Shown piece after piece: positions 43,520-55,360 of a stretch of 64,000 nt of DNA. A program made the position numbers and the translations under genes. Location of the stretch: assembly GCF_019279795.1 (NCBI RefSeq), contig NC_056744.1, positions 905,861,079 to 905,925,078 of the forward strand, written 5' to 3'. Positions within the stretch are counted from its first letter, which is position 1. Each line of letters begins with the position of its first letter. The notes beneath the pieces are model-generated. The model ran no database searches and was not told the DNA's origin. It saw only the letters and a program-made list of their open reading frames with translations. Origin of the DNA: Protopterus annectens (lineage: Eukaryota > Chordata > Ceratodontiformes > Protopteridae).

Positions 43520-46370
43520 CAGAATATCAAAATGGTCACATGTAAGGGAACTGCTATGATTTTGTCACATGCACAGGCCCATGCACTTTTCCCAATAAAA
43601 GTTCACATTTTATTACCAGCTACATGGTGTAGAAATTTTGGATCTGATCATGCTGTAGACGGCCCAAAATCAATTAACAACCAAAGCACAATGGCAGCTG
43701 GCCTGACAGTGATGGTTGTAAGAAGTCAAAGACAGCTTACCCTTCCTGATTTTGAGTGCTGGCAGGCATCAAGACATGGGTTCCATCTAGGGGAAGGCCT
43801 GAATTTGCTGTAGTATTAGGAATGTGAGAAAAAGAGTGAGCCTGCCACCAAGGAGTGGGTATGCAGAAGGGTGCATTCACAGAGGCCAGGTGTAGCAGGC
43901 TTTAACCTGCTAGAGTCCCAAAACATAGTAACTGAATGGCTGAATAAATGGATTTGCATATACTAAGTCTAAGATGGCCTTTTCACTGGAGATTTCCTTT
44001 TTTCTGAGGTATGGTGATCTCAGAGTTAGTATAAATATTTTTGGGGTCGTGGAGGTAGCCTTATCCCTAAAAAAAGAAGTTTAAAGGAGAAGAGTGATGT
44101 TTTATATTCTCTCTTCTGCTAAAGATTTGATCTTTCTTTCTTGGTATAGTGGCAGTCAATATTTGGAGCTCTGCCATTTCAACAGGGAGCCGTAGCAGGC
44201 ATTGATTCATAATGTCTGGCTACTACAAGAGGTGCTAGAAACATTCAAAAAAATCTAATCTGCACCGGATGATGACTGTGATCCACAGTTTTTACTTCCC
44301 TCTTCTGATGTCCTAAGATACCAGGAGTCTGGGGGACGATTAATGGGTTAATGGAGGGATTGGAGACTGATCAAGGAGATTAGAGGCTAAAATCAATTAC
44401 ATATATGTATATATAAGTTTCTAGAGAATAACTTGCAATGCTTGTAAATAGCCTGTAGGTCAGCAGTATGTCTTTTAAAATAGACTCATTCTGCAACATA
44501 AACAATTGCCTGTATTAGAAACTAAAAAGGTTATTTGCATACAGTTATGGCTCTTAAAATTAAAAAAATATTATAAGTTTACAGACTAACAAGGTTTCAC
44601 AAACAGGATCCCAATCAATAATCCTTGCATTCTATAGAATATAGTACATTTTCTTAGGATAGTGTTGACAAATGTGTGTGTGACCTTTTCCAGTAATTAA
44701 TTGATAAACAATAGTAATCAATTGGATCTTCCCCAAAGCCCAGGTGTTTGAAATGATGAAGCTTTAACACAAGGCATGCACTTTTGTGTTGCACTGTACA
44801 GTTTTGGAATACTTTCATATGTTTTCAGCTCCATTTTCTTTCTTTCTGTGCAACAGAATGGGTTTCAAACTGTCATTTTATTCTCAAGCCACGAGCAATA
44901 AAATGTTAAGACATTTATCTTGCAGTTTATTTTTAATTTCAGTGTTTACAGTTTGAAAATAGGTTGAGTTTTGTAGTCATCACATCAACAAACCAGAATT
45001 GACAATTATGAACAACCCACAGCTGGTACTACTATTTCCACTGTGAAATGAGAGGGTGTGTTTTTTCTTTTGCTTGAAGGAATGACATCTGTTCTTTAAC
45101 ATTATTTGGCTACTGTTCCTGTCTTAATTTTAGCTGAGCAACAGAGGGAATTAATGGCTCTGTAATTTTATTTGCTAGACAATCGAATAATTGTATTATA
45201 AGACGTTTCATAAAGAGACGTAAAAGATCCCTGCCGAACAGAATGAAAAATGTAAGGTAAGACCTTTCTTTCAATTCATTGTTAATGATGCCAAAAGACC
45301 AGTGTACCTTAGGTATGGTCTCAGGTGCTTCTGTGTGTAAAATCACTGAGCTATGTAATGACATGGGAAAAGGAAAGGAAAGAATGAAAAAGACAATATG
45401 AATGGGAAAAAATAAGGGAATTTGTACTAGACACATTTAATTAAAAGTCATATCAGATCCTTGCAGAAATGCACATAAATCAGGGCAGAGTCTATCCACC
45501 ACTACAGTGTCACTAACATCACATGACAATTTAATCTTAAGGAGGTCTCATTTGTTATACAATATTTAGTTGTAAGAGGTGCATAAAGAAGCAAAATAAA
45601 AACAGACAGTGTGTGTATGAGAGAGGTGGGAGAAGTAAAATATTTTGGAAGGGTTTGCTGCATTCAATTAAACAGATGTTGGAGGCTATTGCTGAAACAC
45701 AGAGACATAATTGAAGGTCCAATGCCCAGTAGATGGTCACTGATATCATATGATCAGTTTTCCTTATACAGGGTTCCACTTGTTTCTGCCTGTACAATTA
45801 TGATGAGGACTACATTTTATTAAATTATTCAATAACTGGATAAGGGAAGAGGCATTCTTAACTACAAATAGGATTACAATCTGTCCCTTTTTATACAGGA
45901 CAATCCTGATTTAGGCAGTTACATCCTGAAGGGAAAAAAATGAAAATGAGAAATGTCCTAAGATGTTAGGATTACATATTTCCAACATTTCCCCTAATAG
46001 TTGCATAAAATAATAATTTTGAATGTGAACCATCCTAATATGATATAAGACAACAGACACATCTTAAATTCTATAAAAATAAGTTTTATTTTTCAACAAA
46101 GGGAAGACCAGTCCTTAGTATTGGTTGCAGGTGTGGTTTGTCCTGCAAAAGTACACATCTCCATAAAAACTGTCCCACTTTGTTGCAGCCCTAGCTACAA
46201 ACTGGTTCATATTCAGTGACACAAGCATTACAAAGATGAAAGTGCATTCTGTTATGGTAACGGAGTGATTTTCTATTTATAAGCACAGGACTAGGTAGAC
46301 GAACAATTAAGCAAAATAGTTTTACTGTGGTGCAGCTAACAGGAATCCAGGCAAAGAGTAGTGTGTGAAG
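43520..46370. other. Intergenic, nothing firmly identified
   Basis: A plus-strand 93-codon ORF at 43,532-43,813 has no recognisable domain. Around 45,870-45,965 words such as GTCCCTTTTTATACAGGACA resemble MITE family M1 but no ends were found. Confidence 0.35.
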
Positions 46371-46540
46371 ATAACATAATCTTATATAAAGAATACAGGG
46401 ACACACCTTCCAGGGCAAACATAGTACTGCTTAAGTAATAAAAGCAAATAATGAACAAAATCAGCATCAAAGCAGTACTCAAACCATGCAGTGAACGAAA
46501 TAAATCCACCATAAATTAAATATCTGTTTTATTTCGAAAT

Positions 46541-46578
46541 TGGTAAGCACTTTCACATAGGAGCTTCCTCAGACCATC
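46541..46578 (-). ncRNA. Hammerhead-like motif, PLE-3 left arm, intact CUGANGA core
   Basis: Minus strand: stem I strand AUGGU, core CUGAGGA, a weak stem II (AGCUCCUAUGU), GAA, AGUGCU (self-complementary with wobbles), U as cleavage nucleotide, then ACCAAU closing stem I (UGGU/ACCA). The core box CUGANGA and GAA are both present, unlike the PLE-2 copies. Stem II is the weak point. Confidence 0.5.
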
Positions 46579-46803
46579 AAACAAAGAAATACTGGTCCAA
46601 CACATTTAAATAGTGTAAATGCACCAATCAGTTTATACCAATTATTTCATACTAATTGCTGAAACACATTTAAAAAAACATTGCATAACCCACATGACAG
46701 CTTCTGGACTAAAAAACATATAAATCATGGTATAAAATATAATATAAAAAATAAATACATATCTCTGTGTTTATGACCAGGGCAGACACTATTTAAGACT
46801 TAA

Positions 46804-47442
46804 TTTCCTGGATTTCAACGTGGACTTAATAGAAGTCCTTATGTTCAAGCCTCTGTCCCTATCTGCCCTAAGCCTCAAACTTCATCTAACTTCTTTACTT
46901 TCAGTTAGGTTCCATATATCACCTTCCCGCACCGTTGGTTTAACCAAATCCATCACTAGGAACCTAAACATGTGCTCATCCCCTTCTGCTATAAAATGTT
47001 TCTATAGAGCATTTGTAGTGGTTTTACTTCTGATATGATAAACGTGTTCCCTTATTCTATCTTTAAAGGGCCTTTCGGTCTTCCCGACATAGAATGACCC
47101 ATAGGTCACACACTTGGCCAAATAGACCACATGAGATGTGTTATAATTTGCACTGATTTCAAAATGGAAAGTTTGACTTGTGTCAGGATGTGTAAAGAGG
47201 CCTGTGGTATCCAAATACTCACAAAAATTACAGCTACCACAGGGGTGGGTGCCCTTGATGCATGCATTAGCTCCACTCTTATCTCTTGGATGGCATAGTA
47301 ACCTCTTCAAATTGCGTTTATTTTTAAACAAAAAACTGGGATTATCCCCTACCACTTCCTTAACTTCAGAATCTGTGGTTAGAACATGCCGATTCTTTCT
47401 GATTATATCCATATTTGGGTTACTGTCCATGGTGTAATACAT
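46804..47442 (-). pseudogene. PLE-3 RT C-terminus and GIY-YIG endonuclease fragment
   Basis: The 146-codon frame 47,442-47,002 begins 'MYYTMDSNPNMDIIRKNRHVL', then 'NPSFLFKNKRNLKRLLCHPRDK', the Cys cluster 'HPCGSCNFCEYL', and 'VVYLAKCVTYGSFYVGKTERPFKDRIREHVYHIRSK' (GIY-YIG motif and catalytic Arg region). After 'TTTNAL' the frame is lost and the last part is scrambled. RT motifs are absent. Confidence 0.88.
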
Positions 47443-47832
47443 TGGTACTTTGATAGTATCAAAGCATGCAACATCCCTAGTGCAATCAATTGCCTCTGGA
47501 TGGTGAGAATAATATGGTCTAGCTACATCTTGCCGTAGTTGTCCAACTCCATCTAAATAGCATCTATTAAGCCCATGTTGAAGTCCAGGAGAGTAAGTGT
47601 TAAATAGTATCTGCCCTGGTCATAAACATAGAGATATGTATTTATTTTTTATATTATGTTTTTTATATTATATTTTATACCATGATTTATATGGTTTTTA
47701 GTCCAGAAGCTGTCATGTGGGTTATGTGATGTTTCTTTAAATGTGTTTTAGCAATTAGTATGAAATAATTGGTATAAACTGAATGGTGCATTTACACTAT
47801 TTAAATGTGCTGGACTAGTATTTGTTTGTTTG

Positions 47833-47869
47833 ACGGTCTGAAAAAGCTCCTATGTGAAAGCGCTTACCA
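47833..47869 (+). ncRNA. Hammerhead-like motif, PLE-3 right arm
   Basis: Plus strand: CGGU...ACCAG, core CUGAAAA (the left arm has CUGAGGA), GC-UCCUAU-GU, GAA, AGCGCU palindrome, U, ACC. Same design as the left arm and the PLE-2 copies. Confidence 0.45.
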
Positions 47870-47971
47870 GTTTCGAAATAAAACATATATTTAATTTATG
47901 GTGGATTTATTTCATGGACTGCATGGTTCGAGTACTGATTTGCTGCTGATTTTGTTCATAACATAATCTTA

Positions 47972-48900
47972 GACAGTCATATTATATTCAATGTTAGGTG
48001 AATATCATGTTAGTCTGGGAAGAGAGTATCTGTCACACTTCTAACACTGGAAATAATGTTCTTCATGTGTAAATCAGAAAAAAAGAATAAGTAATTACTG
48101 AAGAGTATTCTGCAATGATTGAAGAATTTTTATTTTGGTTAAGCACTGTTTAGAAGGCTTAGATTTCCTCAAAACAATTAACCATGTAATGACTAAATGG
48201 TATGTGATGAATCACAGCGGATCTGACGCTTACACTGACTGATAATGCTGCAAGTATTGTCAAAGTTATACAGCTGAGGAGCCTAACCTACAGACCATGG
48301 TCTGTACACACTATTTGATGTAGCAATAAAAGACTTCAGCAACAAGCATCAGAATATACAGTGTTTGATACCTGCTCAATGAGCAATTTAAACATAGTCT
48401 ATTTTGTGAAAGTCAGAAGGATGGTTTAGGAGATTCAACTCAAAAATTAACAGTTTGTACATAAGTTATTCTGGAGAGTTTCAACATGTAGAACTCTACT
48501 TGCAAAATGAAAGAAGACTGCAGCAGAAAGTTTATCATTATGGAGCGTGGCATGGCATTTGGAAAGATGATGTAAATATTAGTCATGTTAGAGGAAGATT
48601 CCGATTATTACACTGAAAAACTGATGAAGGTTCATTTAGTGGTGAGCTCCAGTGATGCTGAATATAGGAAGGCCTGACTACTGAGCTCATATGATCAGAA
48701 TCTTCCTACAGTGTCTCCAACAACACATGCTTAGCATTAGGAAGTTATGTTTTGGTATGTCTTCATGGTGCATACATTAAGGTCACTCTTTGAAGCACAT
48801 GATGTTAAAACCCCATCACTTAAAGCAGAAAATCAGTACTCTTATGCCATGGACAGACAAATAATAATGATGATAATAATAATAATAATAATAATAGTAA
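47972..48900. other. Intergenic; short (AAT)n near 48,867-48,895
   Basis: No ORF or family recognised. Confidence 0.4.
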
Positions 48901-48902
48901 TT

Positions 48903-49298
48903 ACAGTGATGGGGTAATGGGGTGGCCACTGTGGTGCAGCGGTTAGCGTTGCCACCTCACAGCAAGAGGTTCTCCTGTTCGATCCTCAGCTGGGGTGCCT
49001 TCTGTGCTGAGTCTGCATGTCCTCCCTGTGGTCGCATGGGTTTCCTCCAGATGCTCCGGTTTCCTCCCACATCCCAAAGGCATACTGTAGGTGGATTGGA
49101 CACTCTAAATTGGCCCTAGGTGTGAGCGTGTGCATGTGTGTGCCTTCTGTGGAAGGTTGGGTGCTGGGCTGGCAACTCAACACTGTAAAACTCCACTACC
49201 AATCATGAGCAGACAGGTGATCCACTGTGGTGACCCCTAACTGGGAAAAGCTGAAAGAAAAAGAAAAACAAAAAGAAGAAGACAGTGATGGGGCAATG
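48903..49298 (+). mobile_element. SINE family S1, full-length reference copy, 17-bp target duplication
   Basis: Element 48,920-49,281. The flanks ACAGTGATGGGGTAATG (48,903-48,919) and its one-mismatch copy (49,282-49,298). Head: GTGGTGCAGCGGTTAGCG and GTTCGATCC (pol III boxes A and B). Central block: GGTTTCCTCCAGATGCTCCGG, CTAAATTGGCCCTAGGTGTG. Tail: GACCCCTAACTGGGAAAAGC then (GAAA)n. Best copy for building a consensus. Confidence 0.93.
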
Positions 49299-49776
49299 CA
49301 GGAAATCCTTCAAGTCTGACAGGCTTAACCTTTCCCATTTGGTGTTAGATTGGCCTTACCCATCCCATAGGTTCATAGGTTCATAGATGTGTACTAGGCT
49401 AATGGCCCTGGGGCTTTTACAACCCTAACCATAGTATTACCCTGACATAGTGCCACCCAACCTTAGTTCCTAGTGCCTCTGTTGAGTAGAGCCACTGGTG
49501 TTATGTTTCCCATCCACTCATCAAGATTTCTCTTGAAGAGGGACAGCAAGGTGCTCTGCTTGACATGTATGGGAAGTCTGTTCCATAGAACGGGCTGTCT
49601 CTGGGTGATGAACCTGTCCCTCCAGCATGTTCTGTTAATTGTGGTAATGAGGTTGAGGTATCTGGAGCATGTGGTGTGGAGGGATTGGGATTTCTTTGGA
49701 TTGGGATTTCTTTAGATGCAACATTTCTAACAGAGCTGGGTCAGACATGGCTTTGTAAGTCAAGCAGAGATTGCCA

Positions 49777-50960
49777 CTAAGTAGGCGATATGAGACAGAG
49801 AATAGTTGGATGTTTTTTGAGTCTGTCCATACAGGACAAGTGTTTAAGGCCTAGGATCCTCCTTGTGAGGTAGTTTTGTGGCCTCTCCAGTTGTTGCAGG
49901 TGTCTAGTGAGGTACATACCAAATGGGGCATTGTACTTGATGACTGGCCTAATGGGGGAAGAGTAGAGGGAGACAATGACCTCTTTTTTCCTGGATGCAT
50001 AACCCTTAGTAATGAGATGTGCCACATAGAAGGACTTTCTGACCACAGTGGCAATGTGATGATCAAAAGAGAGGTTGCTGTCAACCTGTGTTCCCAGATC
50101 TCTTATAACGCCTTCTGTGTTCAGTGGACTACCATCAATGTGGCAATTCATAGGAACCGGGTTTTTCCCAAAGGGGATGACGACACTTTCTTTGGCATTG
50201 AGCTTAAGGCCATGGTTCTGACACCAGTCGTTGGTCACAGTGAGGCCATTCTGTAAGATGTCAACATCACTTGGGAGTTGATAATAGCGCCCAACTTGAA
50301 ATTGTCTGCAAACTTTGTCATCCACAGTCCCTTCATGTTGGCCTGGACTTCAGAGAAGTAGATACCAAACAGGAGAGGACCCAGGACCGAACCCTGTGTG
50401 ACTCCACTCGAGACTAATTGGCAGTCTGACTTGGAGTCAGCTACTTTCACACTGTGGGTTCTATCTTTGAGACAGTTTGCAACCCACCTAGTGATATAGG
50501 GGTTGATGCCAAGCTTAGTGAGTTTTTCTATGATTCTTGAGTGAGGAATGGTATCAAAAGCCTTGGCCAGATCAAGGTAGGCTATATTAACCACCTTGCC
50601 TTCATCCACAGCTCTGATGACTGACTCAGAGAAGTCGACCAAGTTGAGTAGACATGATCTACCCTTCACAAAACCAAACTGTGTGGGATCCAGAGTTCGG
50701 AGATTCCCTGTATCCTTGTTTATTAGGTCCATGATGATGCATTCCACAGCTTTGCATATCAGGCTCGTCAGGCTAATGGGGCGATAGTTCCCAGGGTCTG
50801 CAGTCGCTCCTCCTTTGTGGAGAGGGATGACTGTAGCAGTGTGCCATTCAGCAGGGACAAAGCCTGAGGTGAGGCTGTGATTGAACAGGGCACACAGGTA
50901 AGGTGCCATGTCACTCTGTAGTTCATGTAGAGCACAACCAGGGATATTGTCAGGTCCCAT
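49777..50960 (-). pseudogene. CR1 ORF2 reverse transcriptase, copy 2
   Basis: Two frames (50,960-50,235 and 50,325-49,777) give nearly the whole RT: 'MGPDNIPGCALHELQSDMAPYL', 'VIPLHKGGATADPGNYRPISLTS', motif A 'AYLDLAKAFDTIPHSRIIEKL', 'VKVADSKSDCQLVSSGVTQGSVLGPLLFGIYFSEV' (motif B; VTQG where PQG is usual), motif C 'TKFADNFKLG' (FADD consensus; second Asp changed to Asn). One frameshift near 50,280. Catalytic Asp loss makes it inactive. Confidence 0.9.
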
Positions 50961-51413
50961 AGAAGCTATATTCTTGGCCTTGGACAGTGCTGTTTTAACT
51001 TGTGCAGCAGTAATACTGGGTGCCTGGCAATCTACTGGTATTGTGATTGGTCCTTTGGGGGGGGGGTAAAGTTGGCACTGAATCGGTCAGCCAGTATATT
51101 GGCAATATATGTTGGCTCAGTATAGGAGGTACCATTGTGCAGTAGCTCAGAGCAAATCTAGGAGATGTTTTTCATGGTGGTTACCTTTGCTGGGGGGTGG
51201 GAGGGATGTGGATTTCCAAGGTGATTAGTTGGTGGTCAGATCTAACCAGGGAGGAGCTGACTATTGGTGTAGAGCAAAGGTCACCCATGTTAGTAATGAC
51301 CAGGTCAAGGATGTTGCTACCTGTAGTGGGGGTAAGAACAACTGGCCCAGGGCATTGGAATTAATGAACTCCAGGAAACATTAGGCAAGTGTATTGGTAC
51401 ATGAGTAGTTTAC

Positions 51414-51845
51414 TCAGTTAATGGAGGGGTAGTTGAAGTCACCTAGTAAGAGAGTATTAGGTTGGACCCTAATATTCTCCAGGGTGCTTAGGAACATGGA
51501 GTGCAAGTCTTGGGACATGTTTGAGGACCTATAGCAGGATACGACCTGAATCGCTGTCTTACCCAATGTAAGCTGCACCTGAAGTATCTCTGTTGCATTA
51601 TGTTGGGCTACCAGTCTGGAGGTGTGCGCATCCTTTATGAATATGGAAACACCACTGCCTTTGGAGCTTTGGTCTAAGTTCTGGGGACGAAAGGTGTGGA
51701 ACATGTTATAGCCTGGTAGTGCAGGGGTGCTTTCTGCTGCCTTGAACCAGGTCTCTGTTACAGCACAAATGTCGATGTTCTCCATTTGAAGGAGTGTCTT
51801 GAGTGAGTACATGTTGAGGTTTAGACTTCTAGCGTTCAACAACAT
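51414..51845 (-). pseudogene. CR1 ORF2 APE-type endonuclease domain, copy 2
   Basis: 'MLLNARSLNLNMYSLKTLLQMENIDICAVTETWF' (strand with the conserved N and 'lTETWl'), 'GSGVSIFIKD', 'VVSCYRS' and 'LLLGDFNYPSIN' are the standard APE motifs. The C-terminal SDH box lies beyond a break near 51,345. The domain nicks target DNA for priming. Confidence 0.9.
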
Positions 51846-51906
51846 GACCCTCAGATTGCATTTGTTTGTAGCTGTTACAGTGGTAATTTGGTCTTTGGAA
51901 CACCAC

Positions 51907-52046
51907 CTAAAAAGGCACTATAGTGGTGGCAAGAGCCTTGGGCAGTATCCAGAAGCCCAGGGGTGACAGATGTAGGCCATCTCTGGCAAAGCATCGAGGT
52001 CTGTCAATCATGTCATCCCAGGCAGACAGATACTGGATCCCCAAGA
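51907..52046 (-). pseudogene. CR1 ORF1, C-terminal SGNH-hydrolase tail
   Basis: Minus strand, immediately upstream of ORF2: 'WDDMIDRPRCFARDGLHLSPLGFWILPKALATT', stop at 51,907-51,909. The 'DGLHLS..G' box is the Asp-x-x-His catalytic block of the SGNH esterase domain at the end of CR1 ORF1. The rest of ORF1 is missing beyond about 52,050. Confidence 0.8.
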
Positions 52047-52099
52047 TCAATAATTATATATTAACCCTGATGAAAATAACTAAGATCATACCATAGGTA

Positions 52100-52700
52100 A
52101 TTTGAGGGGACCCATGCATGGGATAAAGCATTTAGGTGCTGCCTCTGCCCATTAGTAGTACAGGGGCAGTTCTGGGATATGTTTTATGTTTCCCTTTCAT
52201 AGATACAAGTTGGGCTTGTTTTATGTGGCTAGGGAATCTGATTCAGAGCGGTAGTATCCACTGTGACATATATGTGTCCCTCCAAACTGTTCTGCTGATG
52301 TTGCAGAAGAGGTTTAGATCTCTAGACTGAGAACTTCTCATGTTATTTGACTTGCTGATGTTTAGTATATCCATCAGTATTGGGCTGGAGGATGCTTTGT
52401 ATGCCAGACACAGGTCAGCTGTTAGCAGTGTGTAGGATACCGAGTATAGTGACAGGGCTTTGAGTCAGTCCATGTAGGGAATGTTGTTTTGGCCTTGTAT
52501 CCTTTTAGAAAGGCATCACTGTGGGTGTTCCAGTAGTTGCTTTTGTCTGGACAGATATGTCCAAAGGGAGCATTATACTCAATGACTGGCCGAATAAGGC
52601 CATATATTACTATATCCATCATTATATTGTTATATCCATTAATGATACTTTTCCTTTCTTGATAAACCCAGGCTAAAAATGCACTAAACTTCATGGTGGT
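52100..52700 (-). pseudogene. Older CR1-like fragment (RT thumb/C-terminus)
   Basis: Minus-strand pieces 'GLIRPVIEYNAPFGHICPDKSNYWNTHSDAFLKG' and neighbouring frames match the 'iRP.iEYgapvw.p......i...QR...r...G' block of CR1 RTs, and are more diverged than copies 1 and 2. Confidence 0.7.
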
Positions 52701-53390
52701 AAATCACAGCATGACATGCTGTCAAACTGTAGGCTGTAAAGCCATCTGGAAAGTTTCAAATGGCTTTTATGGTGCCAAGTCTCCCTGCTATTAAAACAGT
52801 CAGTGATGACATGGAGGACAAATATATATTTCACTGCAGGTGATGAACTGTTACTGTATTGGCAAAAATTTTGAGCTTTTTAAGTTAGCTGGTATTTGAG
52901 TATCTCAACTACTTACTTAAGAACACATATATCAATGGTGCTATTGACAGGCATGTGACAAAATAAGCCTGTCACAGTTCTAACAACACATACTGCTACA
53001 AATCTTTAAGAGGCCTAGTCAGCTAGATGGAATGTTTTACTGTTAATGCCCATGATAAAGATATGGAGGAGGATTATGCTGAGGGTTTCTGATGCTACTT
53101 ACAGCCAGAAGCTTTTCCATCTAAGTATCTGTTTAGTTTATAGTAGCAGCACCTGATTCCTAATATTTCCAAGTCATCCAGCTAGTCTGTTGTTAATGCA
53201 ATATTTTTCACAGCTTCCTTTTGGATGAGCAGTTCTCAATTACATGAGTAGCTACACTTATAAAATTCAACTGCAGTTCCTTAAAAACAGTAATTCCACA
53301 ATTCACTGTTACACCTTTAAAGCATTTTGCAAGGGTAGCTTCACCTCCCTGCAGCCATAATGTGAGAGACTGCGCCTCTACACCCTAGCT
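52700..53390. other. Intergenic, nothing identified
   Basis: No ORF, repeat or motif recognised. Confidence 0.4.
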
Positions 53391-53394
53391 ACTA

Positions 53395-53560
53395 AAGTAT
53401 AGAAACTTGTAGTACCTTGGAAAAGTGGAAATGCTCCAAGATTGAAATAGGGTTTGATTCCATTTGTCTACTGTGTGACATTCAACAAGTCACTTAAAAA
53501 GACATTGTTGCTGGGTCAACACTGAAAACAGAATGGGATCATCTGTTTAATAAATAAGCA
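53395..53560 (+). mobile_element. MIR/CORE-like SINE, copy C3
   Basis: It contains GGGTTTGATTCCATTTG, CTGTGTGACATTCAACAAGTCACTTAA and an A/T-rich end, aligning with copies C1 and C2. Confidence 0.5.
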
Positions 53561-53999
53561 AGATAAAACTACAATAAAAAAGATAAGGCAGTTTTGTTAC
53601 TAGTATATAGTTACTCCAATCACAAACAATTTTTTCACTGTTCTGAGGATCGCAATTACTCAGCTGAGACTGTAAACAGGCATTTGTTTTTCATACTGTC
53701 TTCTCTATGCAGTTCACAACTGAAAGTACTTTCAAGCCCAATGCATCTGTGTAATTTTGCAGTTTACAGGAGTCTTGCTACAAGGTACACACATTTCCAG
53801 GACAAAAATCCACATTTTCATATGTTGACATAACTTTCATAATTCAGTGGAATCACTGCTTGTAATTACAGCTAGTCTGCGATTGTCACAGCAGTCTTCC
53901 CTTTATAGCATCTTCTGTGTAATAAAACCTTTATGATAGGATTTCATTCACTTCCATTCTCATCTCAGATATTGTAAGCAGTCAAAATCAGAACTGTGT

Positions 54000-54295
54000 C
54001 ATTGTTGTTGTCTTTCGGCTTTTCCCAGTTAGGGGTCGCCACAGCGGAACTCTGGTCCACTAATGATTGGCAGTAGATTTTCACGGTGCCAAGTTGCCAG
54101 CTCAATGCCCAACCTTCAATGAAGGCACGCCCATTCACGCATGTCTTTTGGAACACCACTCGACCCGTGGGGAGGCCATGCAGACTCCACACAGAAGGCA
54201 CTCCCCGCACACTAGATGAGAATCGAACGCAAGAACCTCTTGTTGTGAGGTTCTCCCGTTCGATTCTCAGCTAGTGTGCGGGCAGTGCCCTTTGT
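54000..54295 (-). mobile_element. SINE family S1, copy ending in a fold-back
   Basis: Minus-strand S1 (tail GTTAGGGGTCGCCACAGCGG on plus at 54,028). The head region at 54,197-54,239 is followed by 7 bases and an inverted near-copy at 54,247-54,289, so the pol III box B occurs twice in opposite directions. Confidence 0.85.
54197..54289. repeat. 43-bp imperfect inverted repeat, 7-nt loop
   Basis: Arms 54,197-54,239 and 54,247-54,289 match at about 39 of 43 positions. The loop is TTGTTGT. Confidence 0.9.
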
Positions 54296-54375
54296 AACAG
54301 CTAAATCACTATTATGTCACTTTGGCTAAAAATGTGAAATAAGGAAAAATAAATGCATTCTTTTTAATAAAATAA

Positions 54376-54513
<138 letters not shown>

Positions 54514-54984
54514 ATTTAAAAAGGTTTACTGAAGGATATGATGCCGAAAGAAAACGTGGAACAGTTTTAAACAGTATGGAATGGCTGGGATGTTTTGGAG
54601 CCTAGAAAAAGTAGGGCTTGATGCTGCTCATGGAGGGTAAGTCTGTTAATTCATACATCGTTTCACCTTAGCTCCCTTTGCAGTACCTGATATTCATTCT
54701 CCTTGTAGCTTTCTTAAAGAGCTCAGGATGCAGATAATCTTTTCTTTTCTCTTTGGCCAATCAGCCTCAAGGGTGACAAAAATGTACCAAATGTACAGAT
54801 ACCCCCATGGAATTCACTGAGTTATTTAGTGTGCAAACACTGGCAGTATTCACCATAAAGGTCATAATATGTATAGGAATTAGTAGTAGGCTCCCAGCCT
54901 GACCTGACATTTTTAAGCACGCAGATGTCTCTAGAGGTGCATAGTTGTATTCTCAAACTGTGGCATTTGAAGAGAGTTTAGCTA

Positions 54985-55140
54985 TTTTGTATTCTTTTGT
55001 TGATCAGGTAAGCTGAATGGATACAAGTGTCCTTGGTTAAGTGACTTGGTCAGAGTCACACAGTAGCCAAATGGAGATGGAAAGAATGAAACCCTGTACC
55101 TTGGACTGTAGGAAACAGAGTAAGAGGTCTGTCATAATCC
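54985..55140 (-). mobile_element. MIR/CORE-like SINE, copy C4
   Basis: The reverse complement has CTGTGTGACTCTGACCAAGTCACTTAACC and upstream head words. Second-best copy after C1. Confidence 0.6.
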
Positions 55141-55260
55141 TCTGCACTAACTGATGATATTAATGGAGAGTGGGCTGGGCTGTATGCTCTATGTACTCTC
55201 TGTCCGTTTTGTTTTATTGCTATTTTATCAGTTGATTCCTATGATTTTCAGGCCTCAGAT

Positions 55261-55288
55261 CTCACACACAAACACACACACAGACACA

Positions 55289-55356
<68 letters not shown>
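55261..55356. repeat. (CA)n array
   Basis: About 95 bp, imperfect at its left end (CAGACACAGA). Confidence 0.98.

Positions 55357-55359
<3 letters not shown>

Positions 55360-55360
<1 letters not shown>

Larger units (their letters stand above)
46371..47971 (-). mobile_element. Penelope-like insertion PLE-3, 5'-truncated, with inverted pseudo-LTRs and 14-bp target duplication
   Basis: ATAACATAATCTTA flanks the element at 46,371-46,384 and 47,958-47,971. Inside, about 350 bp at 46,451-46,803 is the reverse complement of 47,597-47,959. A 66-bp extension (46,385-46,450) lies between the left duplication and the left arm. The centre encodes part of the RT C-terminus and GIY-YIG on the minus strand. 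It is a different family from PLE-1 and PLE-2. Confidence 0.9.
49368..52055 (-). mobile_element. CR1 LINE, copy 2, reaching into ORF1
   Basis: The 3' terminal repeat lies at 49,368-49,390 (ATAGGTTCATAGGTTCATAG on plus). Going 5' on the minus strand: thumb and RT (49,777-50,960), endonuclease (51,414-51,845), and the end of ORF1 (51,907-52,046). Relative to copy 1 about 400 bp are missing near 51,157-51,165 (linker between endonuclease and RT). Confidence 0.9.
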
